A stretch of 64,000 bases of DNA, from assembly GCA_000155435.1 (NCBI GenBank), contig DS990262.1, positions 23,306-87,305 of the forward strand, written 5' to 3'. Below the pieces are notes generated by a model. It had not been told where the DNA came from, ran no database searches, and worked only from the letters and a program-made list of their open reading frames with translations. The DNA is from Clostridiales bacterium 1_7_47FAA. GTDB lineage: Bacteria; Bacillota; Clostridia; Lachnospirales; Lachnospiraceae. Shown one piece after another: positions 17,102-26,195 of this stretch. Both the position numbers and the translations under genes were made by a program. Positions within the stretch are counted from its first letter, which is position 1; each line of letters starts with the position of its first letter.

Positions 17102-18241
17102 TTAATCTTCTGGTTCGGCCTCCCATTCGGTCAGGGCGCCGCTGTATGCGTCCAGTTTGAATTTATATTCCATGCCGTCATATTTAATCCTGCCCTTATA
17201 TTCCATCCTGCCGTCGTCTTCCTCCAGCTTGATTGAGATATCGCTGTTACTGGCACCGGGCACCCTGGCAAGGACAGCAGCCATTGCCTGGGACTGGTCT
17301 ATCCTGGCCGCGCCTTCCGGCGGGGCCGGGAGGTTGTGGTCATCCAGGTCATGGTCAAAGCTGATGATCCGGCCGCTGGAACGGTCGATTTTGTACTCAT
17401 ATTCGTTGTTGCTGTTGGTTTTAAATTTTACCTTGTACAGTGTAACCCCGTCATCGTCATCTTGCTTTACCTCAATTTTTGAGATGTCCTGGCTGGAAAT
17501 GCCGGAGTGGGTTATGGCAATATCGCGGGCCTGCTGTTCGTCTATTGTGCCGGTGCCGTTATTGGCGGGGGGCTGCGCAAAACCGGGATAGGGGGCGGGG
17601 GATTGGGGCTGGCTGGAACCGGAATTGCTGCCGGGAGTTTGCGTCTGGGCGGAGCCGGACGGACTGCCAGGTACTTGTGCGTGATTGGATTCGGACGGAT
17701 TACCAGTTGTCTGTGACTGGTTGGAGCTGGACAGACTGCCAGGAACCTGTGACTGGTTGGCCCCAGGCGTATTGCCAGTATCCTGTGACTGGTTGGAGCC
17801 GGATGCCTGGGAGGTGCCATATGCCTCATCGGAATCGGAGCCGGGATTGGAACCGGAACCTGATTCAAGATTCAGGTTATCCAAATTGGCCCCTGAAATC
17901 ATGGATGGATCAGATGGATTCCCTCCCCCATCAGCCAAAACAGGAATCCCGGAATCCAAAGGCCCCTGTATCACAACTCCGGTAAGGGCGTCAATGGCGT
18001 ATTCGTACTCGTTTCCATCGGAGGAAAAGCAAATCTGGTAATAAAAGATATCATCCTTTTTATCCAATCCGGCAGTGGTGAATTCAGCTTGGTCCGATGA
18101 CAGCCCCGCGGACCTGAGGGCAATCCCTTTTGCGGATTCGATTCCTATATAATCAGCCGACTCCCGGTCATCTGAGCCGCAGGCGGATATGGCTAATGTA
18201 ATGGAAAGAATCAGGCAGGCCAGTAAATGTTCATGCTTCAT
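17102..18241 (-). CDS. PepSY-domain lipoprotein with Ser/Gln-rich linker
   Basis: A 379-residue exported lipoprotein (signal ending ISAC) with three PepSY units. One is at about residues 35-95 (AKGIALRSAGLSSDQAEF...YEYAIDALTGVVI). Two are at the C-terminus (ARDIAITHSGISSQDI...YEYKIDRSSGRII and AMAAVLARVPGASNSDI...YKFKLDAYSGALTEWE). Between them lies a ~110-residue low-complexity linker of SNQSQ-x-x-GN type repeats. PepSY domains are thought to restrain proteases or sense envelope ligands. It is the last gene of the regulator-kinase operon, 15 bases after the kinase with AAAGGAG before the ATG, so it probably senses for, or is an output of, that pathway. Confidence 0.85.
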   Translation of the reverse strand: MKHEHLLACLILSITLAISACGSDDRESADYIGIESAKGIALRSAGLSSDQAEFTTAGLDKKDDIFYYQICFSSDGNEYEYAIDALTGVVIQGPLDSGIPVLADGGGNPSDPSMISGANLDNLNLESGSGSNPGSDSDEAYGTSQASGSNQSQDTGNTPGANQSQVPGSLSSSNQSQTTGNPSESNHAQVPGSPSGSAQTQTPGSNSGSSQPQSPAPYPGFAQPPANNGTGTIDEQQARDIAITHSGISSQDISKIEVKQDDDDGVTLYKVKFKTNSNNEYEYKIDRSSGRIISFDHDLDDHNLPAPPEGAARIDQSQAMAAVLARVPGASNSDISIKLEEDDGRMEYKGRIKYDGMEYKFKLDAYSGALTEWEAEPED

Positions 18242-18256
18242 ATGATCTCCTTTCGG

Positions 18257-19654
18257 TTATACAACAGGTTTTTCGCCTTTTGGAAGGACTACGGTAAAAC
18301 AGCTTCCCACCCCGGGCCTGCTGTTTACGCTGATATCCCCGTCATGGAGCCGTACAATCTGCCTGACCATGGACAGGCCCAGGCCAAGACCGGAACCAGC
18401 CTGTCTGGAGCTGTTTACCTGGTAAAAACGCTGCCAGATTTTCTTCTGGTGTTCCGGGGCAATCCCGATGCCGTCGTCCTCCACTTCCAGTATGAGATTA
18501 TCCCCGCTGTCATGGAGTTTTACTCGGATGTGTCCATTATCCTTACCATATTTGCGGGCATTCTCCAGCAGGTTGATGATGGCCCTGGAGAGGAGATGGG
18601 CATCTGCCTGGGCGTGAAGATGTTCCTTTATGTCCCGTTCCAGGGAAATGCCTCTGGCGCCGGTATCCAGCTCCTCACACAGGGTTTCCACCATCAGGCT
18701 GACGTCCGTATCTTCCTTTGCCAGCTTTCTGGTGCCGAATTCCAGCCGCGTCATGTCCAGGAGACGGTTTATGAGCAGGGACATTTTCTGCGCCTGCCGT
18801 TCAATGACAGCAACACCTTCCAGGTAATCTTCCTCGCTGCCTGCGTATTTCCTGATATAACTGCACTGGGCCAGGATGACGGCGGTTGGGGTCCTCAGCT
18901 CATGGGATGCATCGGAGGCAAATTGTTTTTCTGTTTCAAAGGAGTGTTCCAGGCGTTCAAACATATGGTCAAAGCTGTTGGCCAGCCGCAGGGCCTCGTC
19001 TGAGCCTCTGGTAAGCCCGATACGGCGCGTCAGGTCCCGTCCCTCGGTAATACTGCCTGCTGCCTTTGTAATCTGTTCTATTGGCTCTAAGGCCCTTCTG
19101 ACGATAAGATATCCCCCAAGGGAGGCTGAGAGGATGATAAAGGGAAGTATGAGGAAAAACATGGACAGTATGCTTCCGGCTTCCTGGCTGCTGTTATGGC
19201 GCTGGATCGTGCCGCGGATCCACACCCCGTCCTCCCAACCGGAGGGAACCCACAGGTCAAACACATAGAAGCCGTCCTCTGAGCCGGAAACCGCCTTAGT
19301 GACGCCATTTTCCAGTTCTGCGTCCACGGGGAAATAGGGCGGGGTCTGGCCGGACAGAAGGGCCTTGTTCTTATTGTACAGTAAAATGTAGACGCCATTT
19401 TTATAAAAACTGAAATCTTCATCCAGGTCAAGCTGGCGGTTGCCGGTCAGACGCACCTTGCCAACATTTTCCCTGACCGTGTCAGAGAGGAGGCTGTATG
19501 CCTGGTTCCTGGCAACCTGGCTGTCAATGGTCAGTATAAGGATCAGGCAGATACCGGAGATGATGGTCATGAAGGCGGTAAACCATAGGGTTATCTTAAG
19601 CTTGACCGACATGCCTGGCCTGACCTTCCTCCTCCTTCCGGATATCCTGTTCAT
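18257..19654 (-). CDS. Sensor histidine kinase (OmpR-partner class)
   Basis: A 465-residue membrane kinase. The start is set at 19654 because its ATG overlaps the regulator's stop as ATGA; an in-frame start at 19687 would lie inside the regulator gene. Order: transmembrane segment (about residues 20-42), extracytoplasmic sensor, second transmembrane segment (about 170-192), HAMP, H-box FASDASHELRTPTAV, N-box INLLENARKYG, G1 VEDDGIGIAP and G2 GSGLGLGLSMV. It autophosphorylates on the H-box His and passes phosphate to the upstream-encoded regulator. The PepSY partners suggest envelope-stress or peptide sensing. Confidence 0.93.
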   Translation of the reverse strand: MNRISGRRRKVRPGMSVKLKITLWFTAFMTIISGICLILILTIDSQVARNQAYSLLSDTVRENVGKVRLTGNRQLDLDEDFSFYKNGVYILLYNKNKALLSGQTPPYFPVDAELENGVTKAVSGSEDGFYVFDLWVPSGWEDGVWIRGTIQRHNSSQEAGSILSMFFLILPFIILSASLGGYLIVRRALEPIEQITKAAGSITEGRDLTRRIGLTRGSDEALRLANSFDHMFERLEHSFETEKQFASDASHELRTPTAVILAQCSYIRKYAGSEEDYLEGVAVIERQAQKMSLLINRLLDMTRLEFGTRKLAKEDTDVSLMVETLCEELDTGARGISLERDIKEHLHAQADAHLLSRAIINLLENARKYGKDNGHIRVKLHDSGDNLILEVEDDGIGIAPEHQKKIWQRFYQVNSSRQAGSGLGLGLSMVRQIVRLHDGDISVNSRPGVGSCFTVVLPKGEKPVV

Positions 19655-20325
19655 GCGTCCTCCTTCAGCATCCAGCCAGTGCCCCATACCGTGCGGATCA
19701 GCTTCTTTCCTTCCCCGCTGTCAATCTTTTTGCGCAGGTAGCTGATATAGACATCCACCACGTTGGTGCCGCCGCTGTAGTCAAAGTTCCACACATGGTT
19801 CTCAATCTGTTCCCTGGACAGCACCTTGCCCTGGTTCAGGGCCAGATATTCAAGGATTGCATATTCCCTGGAGGACAGTTCGATGGCGCGCGCACCCCTG
19901 ACAACGGAGTGGCTGCCCGTGTCGATTCTCAGGTCACCGATTGCAATGACACTGGTCCTGTGTGTGCTGCGCTTTCTTGTCAGCACCCGGATTCTGGCAA
20001 GCAGTTCATCAAAATCAAAGGGCTTGATAAGATAGTCATCCGCCCCCAGATCCAGCCCGGCGACCCGGTCCGCAATGCTGTCACGGGCAGTGAGGAACAG
20101 GACCGGGGTTTCTTTGCCCAGGCTGCGCAGGCGTTTTAATACCTCGTATCCGTTCCGGCGGGGCATCATGATATCAAGGATTGCGGCGTCGTAATCCGCG
20201 CTCTCAAGATAAGTAAGGGCCTCGTCCCCGTCATGGCAGGAATCCACCCCGTAACCTTCTTTTTCCAGGGTCCTGGTTATCAGACGGTTCATATCGCGTT
20301 CGTCCTCAGCAACTAATATCCTCAT
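19651..20325 (-). CDS. OmpR/PhoB-family response regulator
   Basis: A 224-residue regulator. The ATG at 20325 sits behind AAAGGAGGGACGT and begins MRILVAEDE, the normal receiver start; the longer open frame to 20385 has no support. The receiver carries Asp51 in AAILDIMMP and Lys in the FLTARD...LIKPFDFDELLARI region. The C-terminal winged helix shows LSSREYAILEYLALNQGKVLSREQI and DVYISYLRKKID. It is the first gene of an operon with the kinase and PepSY lipoprotein, and lies divergent from a second PepSY gene across a palindromic intergenic region. Confidence 0.95.
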   Translation of the reverse strand: MRILVAEDERDMNRLITRTLEKEGYGVDSCHDGDEALTYLESADYDAAILDIMMPRRNGYEVLKRLRSLGKETPVLFLTARDSIADRVAGLDLGADDYLIKPFDFDELLARIRVLTRKRSTHRTSVIAIGDLRIDTGSHSVVRGARAIELSSREYAILEYLALNQGKVLSREQIENHVWNFDYSGGTNVVDVYISYLRKKIDSGEGKKLIRTVWGTGWMLKEDA

Positions 20326-20410
20326 ACGTCCCTCCTTTAGTCCATTGCCTTTTGCCGTATCATGTCTGTTGCTGACATTATACATAAAAAAATGTATGAT
20401 TCATATCTTC

Positions 20411-20448
20411 TAATGATATTTTAATATTTAAATTTTAAAATATCATTA
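20411..20448. promoter_or_regulatory. Palindrome in the regulator/PepSY divergent promoter region
   Basis: TAATGATATTTTAA (20411-20424) and its exact complement TTAAAATATCATTA (20435-20448) flank a 10-base AT spacer. A second inverted repeat, ATACAT-N6-ATGTAT, occupies 20380-20397. Both lie between two divergent genes of one regulatory circuit, so they are candidate binding sites for the response regulator. Confidence 0.5.
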
Positions 20449-20491
20449 ACAGAACAAAAACCATATCAAAACATGAACAGGAGGATATGAT

Positions 20492-21271
20492 ATGAAGAAG
20501 ATAGCAGCAGTAATGGGAACCGCATTTGCAATAGGTGTATTATTCATCCCGGCCACCATGGATGTACTGGCAGCGGATATCACGGAGGCCAGGGCCAGGG
20601 AGATTGCCATGGAACATGCAGGGGTATCTGAAAAGAAAATCCCATTTATCAAGGCAGAGCTGGATGATGAGGATGGGAAAACGATTTATGAGGTGAAATT
20701 CCACACCAGGGACAGGGAAGAGTATGAATATGAGATTGATGTGTCATCCGGAAGGATCATAAAGGCGGAGTATGATGCAAACGTCGGTTCCAATGGCAGG
20801 GATGGACAGAAGGATTCTTACATTAAGCCGGAGCGGGCGAAGAAAATTGCAGCGGAACACGCCGGATTCTCTGTATCAGAGGTGACATTTGTCAAAACCA
20901 AACTGGATTATGAGGATGGGCGTCAGGTTTACGAGGTGGAGTTTGTCACGGATGATAACAGGGAATTTGATTATGAAATTGATCCTGTTTCAGGAAAAAT
21001 CTTAAGTTATGAACAAGATGCCAGGCACTATGACAAGGATGCCGGGTCAGGCGGGGATACTAAGAAAATAACGTTGGGGAAGGCAAAGGAAATAGCATTG
21101 AAGCGGGCCGGGGTCAAGGCTTCCCAGGCAACCTTCACCAAAGCAAAACAGGACTGGGATGACGGCAGGCTGATATATAAGGGCGAGTTCGTATCAGGCG
21201 GCCTGGAGTATGAGTTTAAGATTGATGCCGGGACAGGGGAGATTGTGGACTGGGATGTGGAGGATGATTAA
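20492..21271 (+). CDS. Secreted protein of three PepSY domains
   Basis: A 259-residue protein with a cleavable signal peptide (about residues 1-26, ending VLAAD) followed by three PepSY domains: about residues 30-90 (AREIAMEHAGVSEKKIPF...YEYEIDVSSGRII), 110-170 (AKKIAAEHAGFSVSEVTF...FDYEIDPVSGKIL) and 195-258 (AKEIALKRAGVKASQATF...YEFKIDAGTGEIV). There is no lipobox or anchor. It is divergent from the two-component operon that encodes a related PepSY lipoprotein and is likely a target of it. AGGAGG lies seven bases before the ATG. Confidence 0.85.
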   Translation: MKKIAAVMGTAFAIGVLFIPATMDVLAADITEARAREIAMEHAGVSEKKIPFIKAELDDEDGKTIYEVKFHTRDREEYEYEIDVSSGRIIKAEYDANVGSNGRDGQKDSYIKPERAKKIAAEHAGFSVSEVTFVKTKLDYEDGRQVYEVEFVTDDNREFDYEIDPVSGKILSYEQDARHYDKDAGSGGDTKKITLGKAKEIALKRAGVKASQATFTKAKQDWDDGRLIYKGEFVSGGLEYEFKIDAGTGEIVDWDVEDD

Positions 21272-21325
21272 CAGGACGGTTAAAAGACAGGCAAGTCAGG
21301 TACTGGATGGGGAATCGGTTTTGGG

Positions 21326-21793
21326 TATAATTACGGAAACAGGGCGCAGGTCATGTGGATTGCTTCCATTGCCCACAATGAAACCGTGGGAATCGGCAGG
21401 ATCCAGGACTGGGCCACCCATGAAATCGGCAATGAGTTAAGCGCGCTTTATGATACGCCCCATGGCGTGACTCTGAGCGCGGTCATGGGTTCCTGGATGA
21501 GGTATGTATACAAAAACCATATGAATCGGTTTGCCAGATATGCATATGAAGTATTTGGAGTATCAAGGGAAATGGAACCGGAGCAGGCAGCCCTTACGGG
21601 GATTGCCGCCACCGAGGATTTCTTCCGCTCCTTGGGGCTTCCTGTCAGCATAAAGGAAGCAGGTATCAATGACTGTGATTTTGAGACAATGCTGGACCAC
21701 ATTAACTTCCGCAATGGGAACCAGACTATTGGAGGAATCACTTCGCTGGACCGTGAAGATGTGAGGAATATATTAATTATGTCAGCAGGCTGA
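21326..21793 (+). pseudogene. C-terminal remnant of an iron-containing alcohol dehydrogenase
   Basis: From 21326 the frame reads YNYGNRAQVMWIASIAHN and continues with DWATHEIGNELSALYDTPHG, then a helical C-terminus. This matches only the last ~40 percent of YqhD/BDH-type iron alcohol dehydrogenases, including the His residues of the metal site. The NAD(P)-binding half is absent: the frame closes at a stop just upstream (21281) and the sequence before it belongs to the PepSY gene. The ATG at 21353 gives 146 residues but lacks a convincing ribosome site. I read it as a 5'-deleted gene; a stable expressed fragment cannot be excluded. Confidence 0.8.
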
Positions 21794-21803
21794 ACACATA
21801 GCT

Positions 21804-21832
21804 GGCCCGGGAAGATTTCCCGGGCCGTTTTT
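21804..21832 (+). terminator. Terminator after the alcohol dehydrogenase remnant
   Basis: GGCCCGGGAA (21804-21813) pairs perfectly with TTCCCGGGCC (21817-21826) and is followed by G and six or more T. Confidence 0.9.
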
Positions 21833-21990
21833 TAAATGAAAGATAAAAAAAGAGGGAGTGTGCCCGTTAACATCTGTAAGTACATGAAAATATGGCAGGA
21901 AAATATTTCCTGTAACCAGTGGCATGTACCAAAGGTTTATGTTATAGTAAAATTAACTGTTAAAGGTTCAAGTATGAGAGGAGGAAACCC

Positions 21991-23820
21991 ATGAAAGAAA
22001 GAATGAAACAAAGGCTGCTGTCACTTCTGCTTGCCATGGCAATGGTATGTTCGCTGACCGCAGGTATGCCGGTCACTGCCTTTGGCGCGGACCAGGACAT
22101 TGTGGTGCTATATACCAATGATGTCCACTGCGGGGTGGATGACAACATCGGCTATGCCGGACTTGCCCTGTACAAGAAGCAGATGCAGCAGCAGACACCG
22201 TATGTCACCCTTGTGGATGCCGGGGACGCCATACAGGGCGCGCCCATCGGTACGCTGTCAGAGGGCGGGTATCTGATTGATATCATGAACTACGTGGGAT
22301 ACGATGTGGCTGTTCCGGGCAACCATGAATTTGACTATGGAATGGCCCGGTTCTTAGACCTGGCAGGCAGGCTTAACTGCGGCTACTATGCATGTAACTT
22401 CATGGACAAGGTAACAGGCACAACCGTATTTGCACCTTATAAGATGATGACATACGGCGATACGAAGATTGCCTATGTAGGCGTTTCCACTCCGGAGAGC
22501 TTTACCAAGTCCACACCTGCGTATTTCCAGGACAGTGCGGGTAATTATATCTATTCCTTCTGCGAAGATGAGAGCGGACAGGGGCTTTACAACCAGATTC
22601 AGGCAAGCGTGGACGCGGCCAGGAATGAGGGGGCCGGGTATGTGATACTGGTGGGCCATCTGGGGGAGACAGGCGTTACGGACAGATGGAGTTCCGTCAA
22701 TATCATTAAGAACACAACCGGGATTGATGTGTGCATTGACGGCCACTCCCATGAGACAACCCCATCCATGACAGTTAAGAGCAGGGACGGAAGGGATGTA
22801 ATCATTACCCAGACAGGTACAAAGCTAAATAATATCGGTAAGCTGACCATCAGGACCGATGGGACCATCGTATCAGAGCTGGTATCAGAGGTTCCGGCCA
22901 TGGGCACCGCAAGGGAATATGTGGTACAGAAAAATGACAGCCTCAGCCGGATTGCCAAGCGGGAGCTGGGCTCTTATGACAGATGGATTGATATCTACAA
23001 CAATAATCTGGATAAGATAAGGGATGCCAATGTGCTTAAGCCAGGCATGCGTCTTCTGATTCCGGGAAGCAGTCTGATAAATGAGGACGGCAGGGCAATG
23101 GACTACAATACGGACCGGTTCATCAAGGGAATCCAGGACCAGTACAACGAGACACTTAAGGTGGTTCTTGGCACTACCCCGTATCTCTTGACAGTGAATG
23201 ATCCGGCTGACGGAAAGCGCAGGATTAGAAGCGGGGAGACAAACCTGGGGGATTTGACGGCGGATGCTTACCGGGTACAGCTTGGGGCTGACATCGGCCT
23301 GAGTAACGGAGGCGGTATCAGGACCGACATAAAGCCTGGCAATATCACCTATAACGATACCCTGGCAGTATTCCCGTTCGGCAACATGGGCTGTGTCATT
23401 GAGGCAACAGGCCAGAAGATAAAGGATGCGCTGGAGATGGCCTCCAGGGATTATCCGGAGGAGTGCGGCGGATTCCTTCAGGTGTCCGGGCTTACCTACA
23501 CCATTGATACTTCGGTTAAGTCCAGTGTAAGGCTGGATGACAAGGGGAATTTCATAAGTGTGGACGGACCTTACAGGGTAAAGGATATCATGGTAAACGG
23601 CGGACCCATTGATTTGAACCGGACCTATACGGTTGCTTCCCACAACTATATGTTAAAGTCTGGCGGCGACGGCATGACCATGTTCAGCGGATGCAATGTG
23701 ATTAAGGATGATGTAATGGTGGACGTGGATGTCCTTTCCTCCTACATAAGGAGCCTGGGCGGTGCAGTGACCGCGGATTATGCGGATCCGCTGGGGCAGG
23801 GGAGGATTCAGATTCAGTAG
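21991..23820 (+). CDS. Secreted 5'-nucleotidase/metallophosphoesterase with internal LysM
   Basis: A 609-residue exported enzyme (signal peptide ending VTAFGA near residue 32) that should dephosphorylate nucleotides or related esters outside the cell. The N-terminal metallophosphoesterase shows YTNDVHCG, DAGDAIQG, GNHEFDYG and DGHSHE. A LysM module (about residues 309-357: YVVQKNDSLSRIAKRELG...LKPGMRLLIP) lies between this domain and the C-terminal 5'-nucleotidase domain, which carries LSNGGGIRTDI and the substrate-stacking region near GGDGMTMF. LysM would hold it on peptidoglycan in place of the anchor many relatives use. Single gene; convergent with the transporter at 23829. Confidence 0.92.
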   Translation: MKERMKQRLLSLLLAMAMVCSLTAGMPVTAFGADQDIVVLYTNDVHCGVDDNIGYAGLALYKKQMQQQTPYVTLVDAGDAIQGAPIGTLSEGGYLIDIMNYVGYDVAVPGNHEFDYGMARFLDLAGRLNCGYYACNFMDKVTGTTVFAPYKMMTYGDTKIAYVGVSTPESFTKSTPAYFQDSAGNYIYSFCEDESGQGLYNQIQASVDAARNEGAGYVILVGHLGETGVTDRWSSVNIIKNTTGIDVCIDGHSHETTPSMTVKSRDGRDVIITQTGTKLNNIGKLTIRTDGTIVSELVSEVPAMGTAREYVVQKNDSLSRIAKRELGSYDRWIDIYNNNLDKIRDANVLKPGMRLLIPGSSLINEDGRAMDYNTDRFIKGIQDQYNETLKVVLGTTPYLLTVNDPADGKRRIRSGETNLGDLTADAYRVQLGADIGLSNGGGIRTDIKPGNITYNDTLAVFPFGNMGCVIEATGQKIKDALEMASRDYPEECGGFLQVSGLTYTIDTSVKSSVRLDDKGNFISVDGPYRVKDIMVNGGPIDLNRTYTVASHNYMLKSGGDGMTMFSGCNVIKDDVMVDVDVLSSYIRSLGGAVTADYADPLGQGRIQIQ

Positions 23821-23828
23821 TATGGGGA

Positions 23829-24722
23829 CTATTGACGGGTCAGGCGTTTGTCAACGGCAATTCCCATACATACGACAGCAATTCCGGCAAGCTTGCCCGG
23901 GGGCAGGCTGCCTATCAGGAACAGGTCGGTAAGGATTCCTGTTCCTATCTGTCCGATGATGATAAGGATGGTTGCCTTAAATATCTTCAGCTTATCATAT
24001 ACAACCGTGTTGAGTACACAGGCAAGCGCGCCCAGGGGTCCGGTCAGGTATCCGGCCGGATTGGACATGGTAAATGCAGCCAAATCCAGACGGAAGCCGG
24101 ATATGGCAAGGTAAAGGATGAAGGAAGCGGCTCCGCCCACAGCAACATTGGCAAGAGAGCCATTCAGAAGGCCTGCATACTGGCAGGCCAGAAAACTGAG
24201 CATGCGTGTGATTACGGTAAAACATCCCAGGATAACGGCCAGCAGAAGTAATACGGTCAGGGCCAGATAGCTGCCTGTCAGCCGTATATCTGCCAGCCCC
24301 GCGCTGTTGATGATGAATATGCCTGCAATGATAAGTGCAAACCCCAAAAGCCGAAGACGGTTAAATGGCACCTTTTTTGCGCCAAGCCATCCGTAATGGT
24401 CAGTGACCGCAGACATGATAAGCTGGCCTGCGACTGAAAGGCAGACAGTGACCGCAGTACCCAGTATGTTGACGCATAATCCGGTAAATCCGATGACAAA
24501 GACACCGGTGATGCCGCCTAAGGTGGCATAGGGCGGGATTCCCTTAAAGGAGGGGAATCTGCCTTTTGCCATAAGCTGATACAGAAAGATGGTAAGGGCA
24601 TTAAGTGACTGGCTTATGAAGCCCACGCCGATGATTCCCAAGGCAGGGAATAACAGGCCGTTGCAGCTGCTTTGGGAAGCGATGAAGGCACCTGACAGGA
24701 TAGCGGTTAAAGTATATAGCAC
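23829..24722 (-). CDS. YdcZ-type (DMT superfamily) transporter
   Basis: A 297-residue membrane protein built of two similar halves of about five transmembrane segments each (MLYTLTAILSGAFIASQSSCNG... and LTGSYLALTVLLLLAVILG...). The motif GALLPxGxxxNG-like ASQSSCNGLL near residue 18 and the halves' arrangement match the DUF606/YdcZ family of small-molecule exporters. Translation starts at GTG 24722 behind GAGGAATAAAC. Substrate is unknown. It reads toward the 5'-nucleotidase gene with only eight bases between stops. It follows the permease at 24820 on the same strand but a hairpin (24763-24797) separates them. Confidence 0.75.
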   Translation of the reverse strand: MLYTLTAILSGAFIASQSSCNGLLFPALGIIGVGFISQSLNALTIFLYQLMAKGRFPSFKGIPPYATLGGITGVFVIGFTGLCVNILGTAVTVCLSVAGQLIMSAVTDHYGWLGAKKVPFNRLRLLGFALIIAGIFIINSAGLADIRLTGSYLALTVLLLLAVILGCFTVITRMLSFLACQYAGLLNGSLANVAVGGAASFILYLAISGFRLDLAAFTMSNPAGYLTGPLGALACVLNTVVYDKLKIFKATILIIIGQIGTGILTDLFLIGSLPPGKLAGIAVVCMGIAVDKRLTRQ

Positions 24723-24819
24723 GTTTATTCCTCAATTCGTTAGATTATAATTTTACCATAGGAATGGAGCATAAACTCATCTGAGTCATGCTCCATTTGT
24801 CTTATATGTCTTTGGAGGG

Positions 24820-26172
24820 TTACTGGGCTTCGTAACTTACTTCCATATCTACTTTTCCGCTCTTCTCACGGAAATATCCAAACAGGAGGGCAGCCACGCA
24901 TACACAGAGATTCACAGCCATCTTGGGCCATGTCATGGTACGAAGGCTCATGTATGCCCCGAAGATACTTGCCAGGGTACCCGCAATGGTCCAGAACCAA
25001 AGCACACTGGTGGAAGTGTGCCAGCGTGAACGGTTCCACTCCGTGGGAATGACCTGAGGAAGGCGGAACACGAAAATTGCCAGCAGTACGTCCATGATAT
25101 TGGATGCAAAGACAGCGGTACCTGAGATGGTGTTCATGTTAAAACCGAAAATCAATGGCAGCAGTCCAACCAGGTAGAAGAACAGGATAAGGTTGTGGGG
25201 GGTCTTGAAACGGGAGTTGATTGCGCCGAATTTTTTCGGCAGCCATCCGTCCACACAGCCCTGAAGCAATGGCTTTGTGCACCAGCCCATCTGGGCGTTT
25301 AAGGTGGTCATAAGGGCAAACATGGCGCCGCCAATCAGGAAGAACACATAGAGAGGCCCTGGAAGTATCTCGGCAGCTACCAATGAAAGGGGCTGTCCCT
25401 GTACTACATCAATGGGAAGCACACCGGTGGCAACCACTGCCATGAATGCATAGAAGATAGCCACAACAACAGTTGAGAGTATGATTACAAATGGCATGTC
25501 CTTAGTGGGATCCTTTGCCTCGGCAGAGAAATTGATGATATTCTGTGCGCCGCCGCAGGCAAAGGTCAGGATGGCTGCCGCGCTGCAGAAGCCTAAGGGG
25601 CCGTCCGTGAGAAATCCCTGTGGCTGTACATAGGCCGTAAAGTCAACGCGGAATATACCAAATGCAGTAAATACGGCCAGGGCAATCATGAGGCATACAA
25701 CAAGTACCTGCTGGACAATGGATGCGTTTTTAACACCGATTATGTTGACCATCATCACAAGGGTAAGGATGATGACTGCTACCACGCGGACATTGATTCC
25801 CTGCACGGCCTGGCCAAAATATTCACCGATGGACAGTGCATACATGGAGAGGGATATATTACTTAAGATGTGTATGATGAGGTAAGCCCCGGCCAGCATC
25901 TTGGTGGAGAGAAGGGCAATGTATGTGTAGCTGCCGCCTCTCATGCGGACGGTTCCCAGGACAAATAATCTGGGGGCCAGTTTCAGCAGTGTGATGATGG
26001 CGGCAATTGCAAATGCAATACTTGCAGAACGTCCTGTCAGTCCGATGGCCTGCGGAAGAAGAGAGAAGATACCTGCGCCTATGATCTGTCCGACAGCAAT
26101 GGCAAAGAAATCCTTCTTTCCCAGAACGCGGTCAAGATCTTTGGTACTTGTTAATGTTTTTGATTCACTCAT
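24820..26172 (-). CDS. APC-family amino acid permease
   Basis: A 450-residue permease with about 12 transmembrane segments. The N-terminal FFAIAVGQIIGAGIFSLLPQAIG is the APC signature (TM1 Gly-rich helix break), and YTYIALLSTKMLAGAYLI and PTKDMPFVII follow in typical places. It lies 23 bases downstream of the PatB/MalY-type lyase gene with GGAGGGTC before its ATG, so the two form an operon. The pairing suggests uptake of a sulfur amino acid, or another substrate of the lyase, or exchange of its product. The specific substrate is not readable. Confidence 0.88.
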   Translation of the reverse strand: MSESKTLTSTKDLDRVLGKKDFFAIAVGQIIGAGIFSLLPQAIGLTGRSASIAFAIAAIITLLKLAPRLFVLGTVRMRGGSYTYIALLSTKMLAGAYLIIHILSNISLSMYALSIGEYFGQAVQGINVRVVAVIILTLVMMVNIIGVKNASIVQQVLVVCLMIALAVFTAFGIFRVDFTAYVQPQGFLTDGPLGFCSAAAILTFACGGAQNIINFSAEAKDPTKDMPFVIILSTVVVAIFYAFMAVVATGVLPIDVVQGQPLSLVAAEILPGPLYVFFLIGGAMFALMTTLNAQMGWCTKPLLQGCVDGWLPKKFGAINSRFKTPHNLILFFYLVGLLPLIFGFNMNTISGTAVFASNIMDVLLAIFVFRLPQVIPTEWNRSRWHTSTSVLWFWTIAGTLASIFGAYMSLRTMTWPKMAVNLCVCVAALLFGYFREKSGKVDMEVSYEAQ

Positions 26173-26195
26173 AATGACCCTCCTATGTATTATTG

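Noticed and set aside
24763-24797. Hairpin ATGGAGCAT/ATGCTCCAT between the permease and YdcZ-type transporter
   Set aside because: It has no T run on the minus strand, so I do not call it a terminator, although it may weaken read-through.
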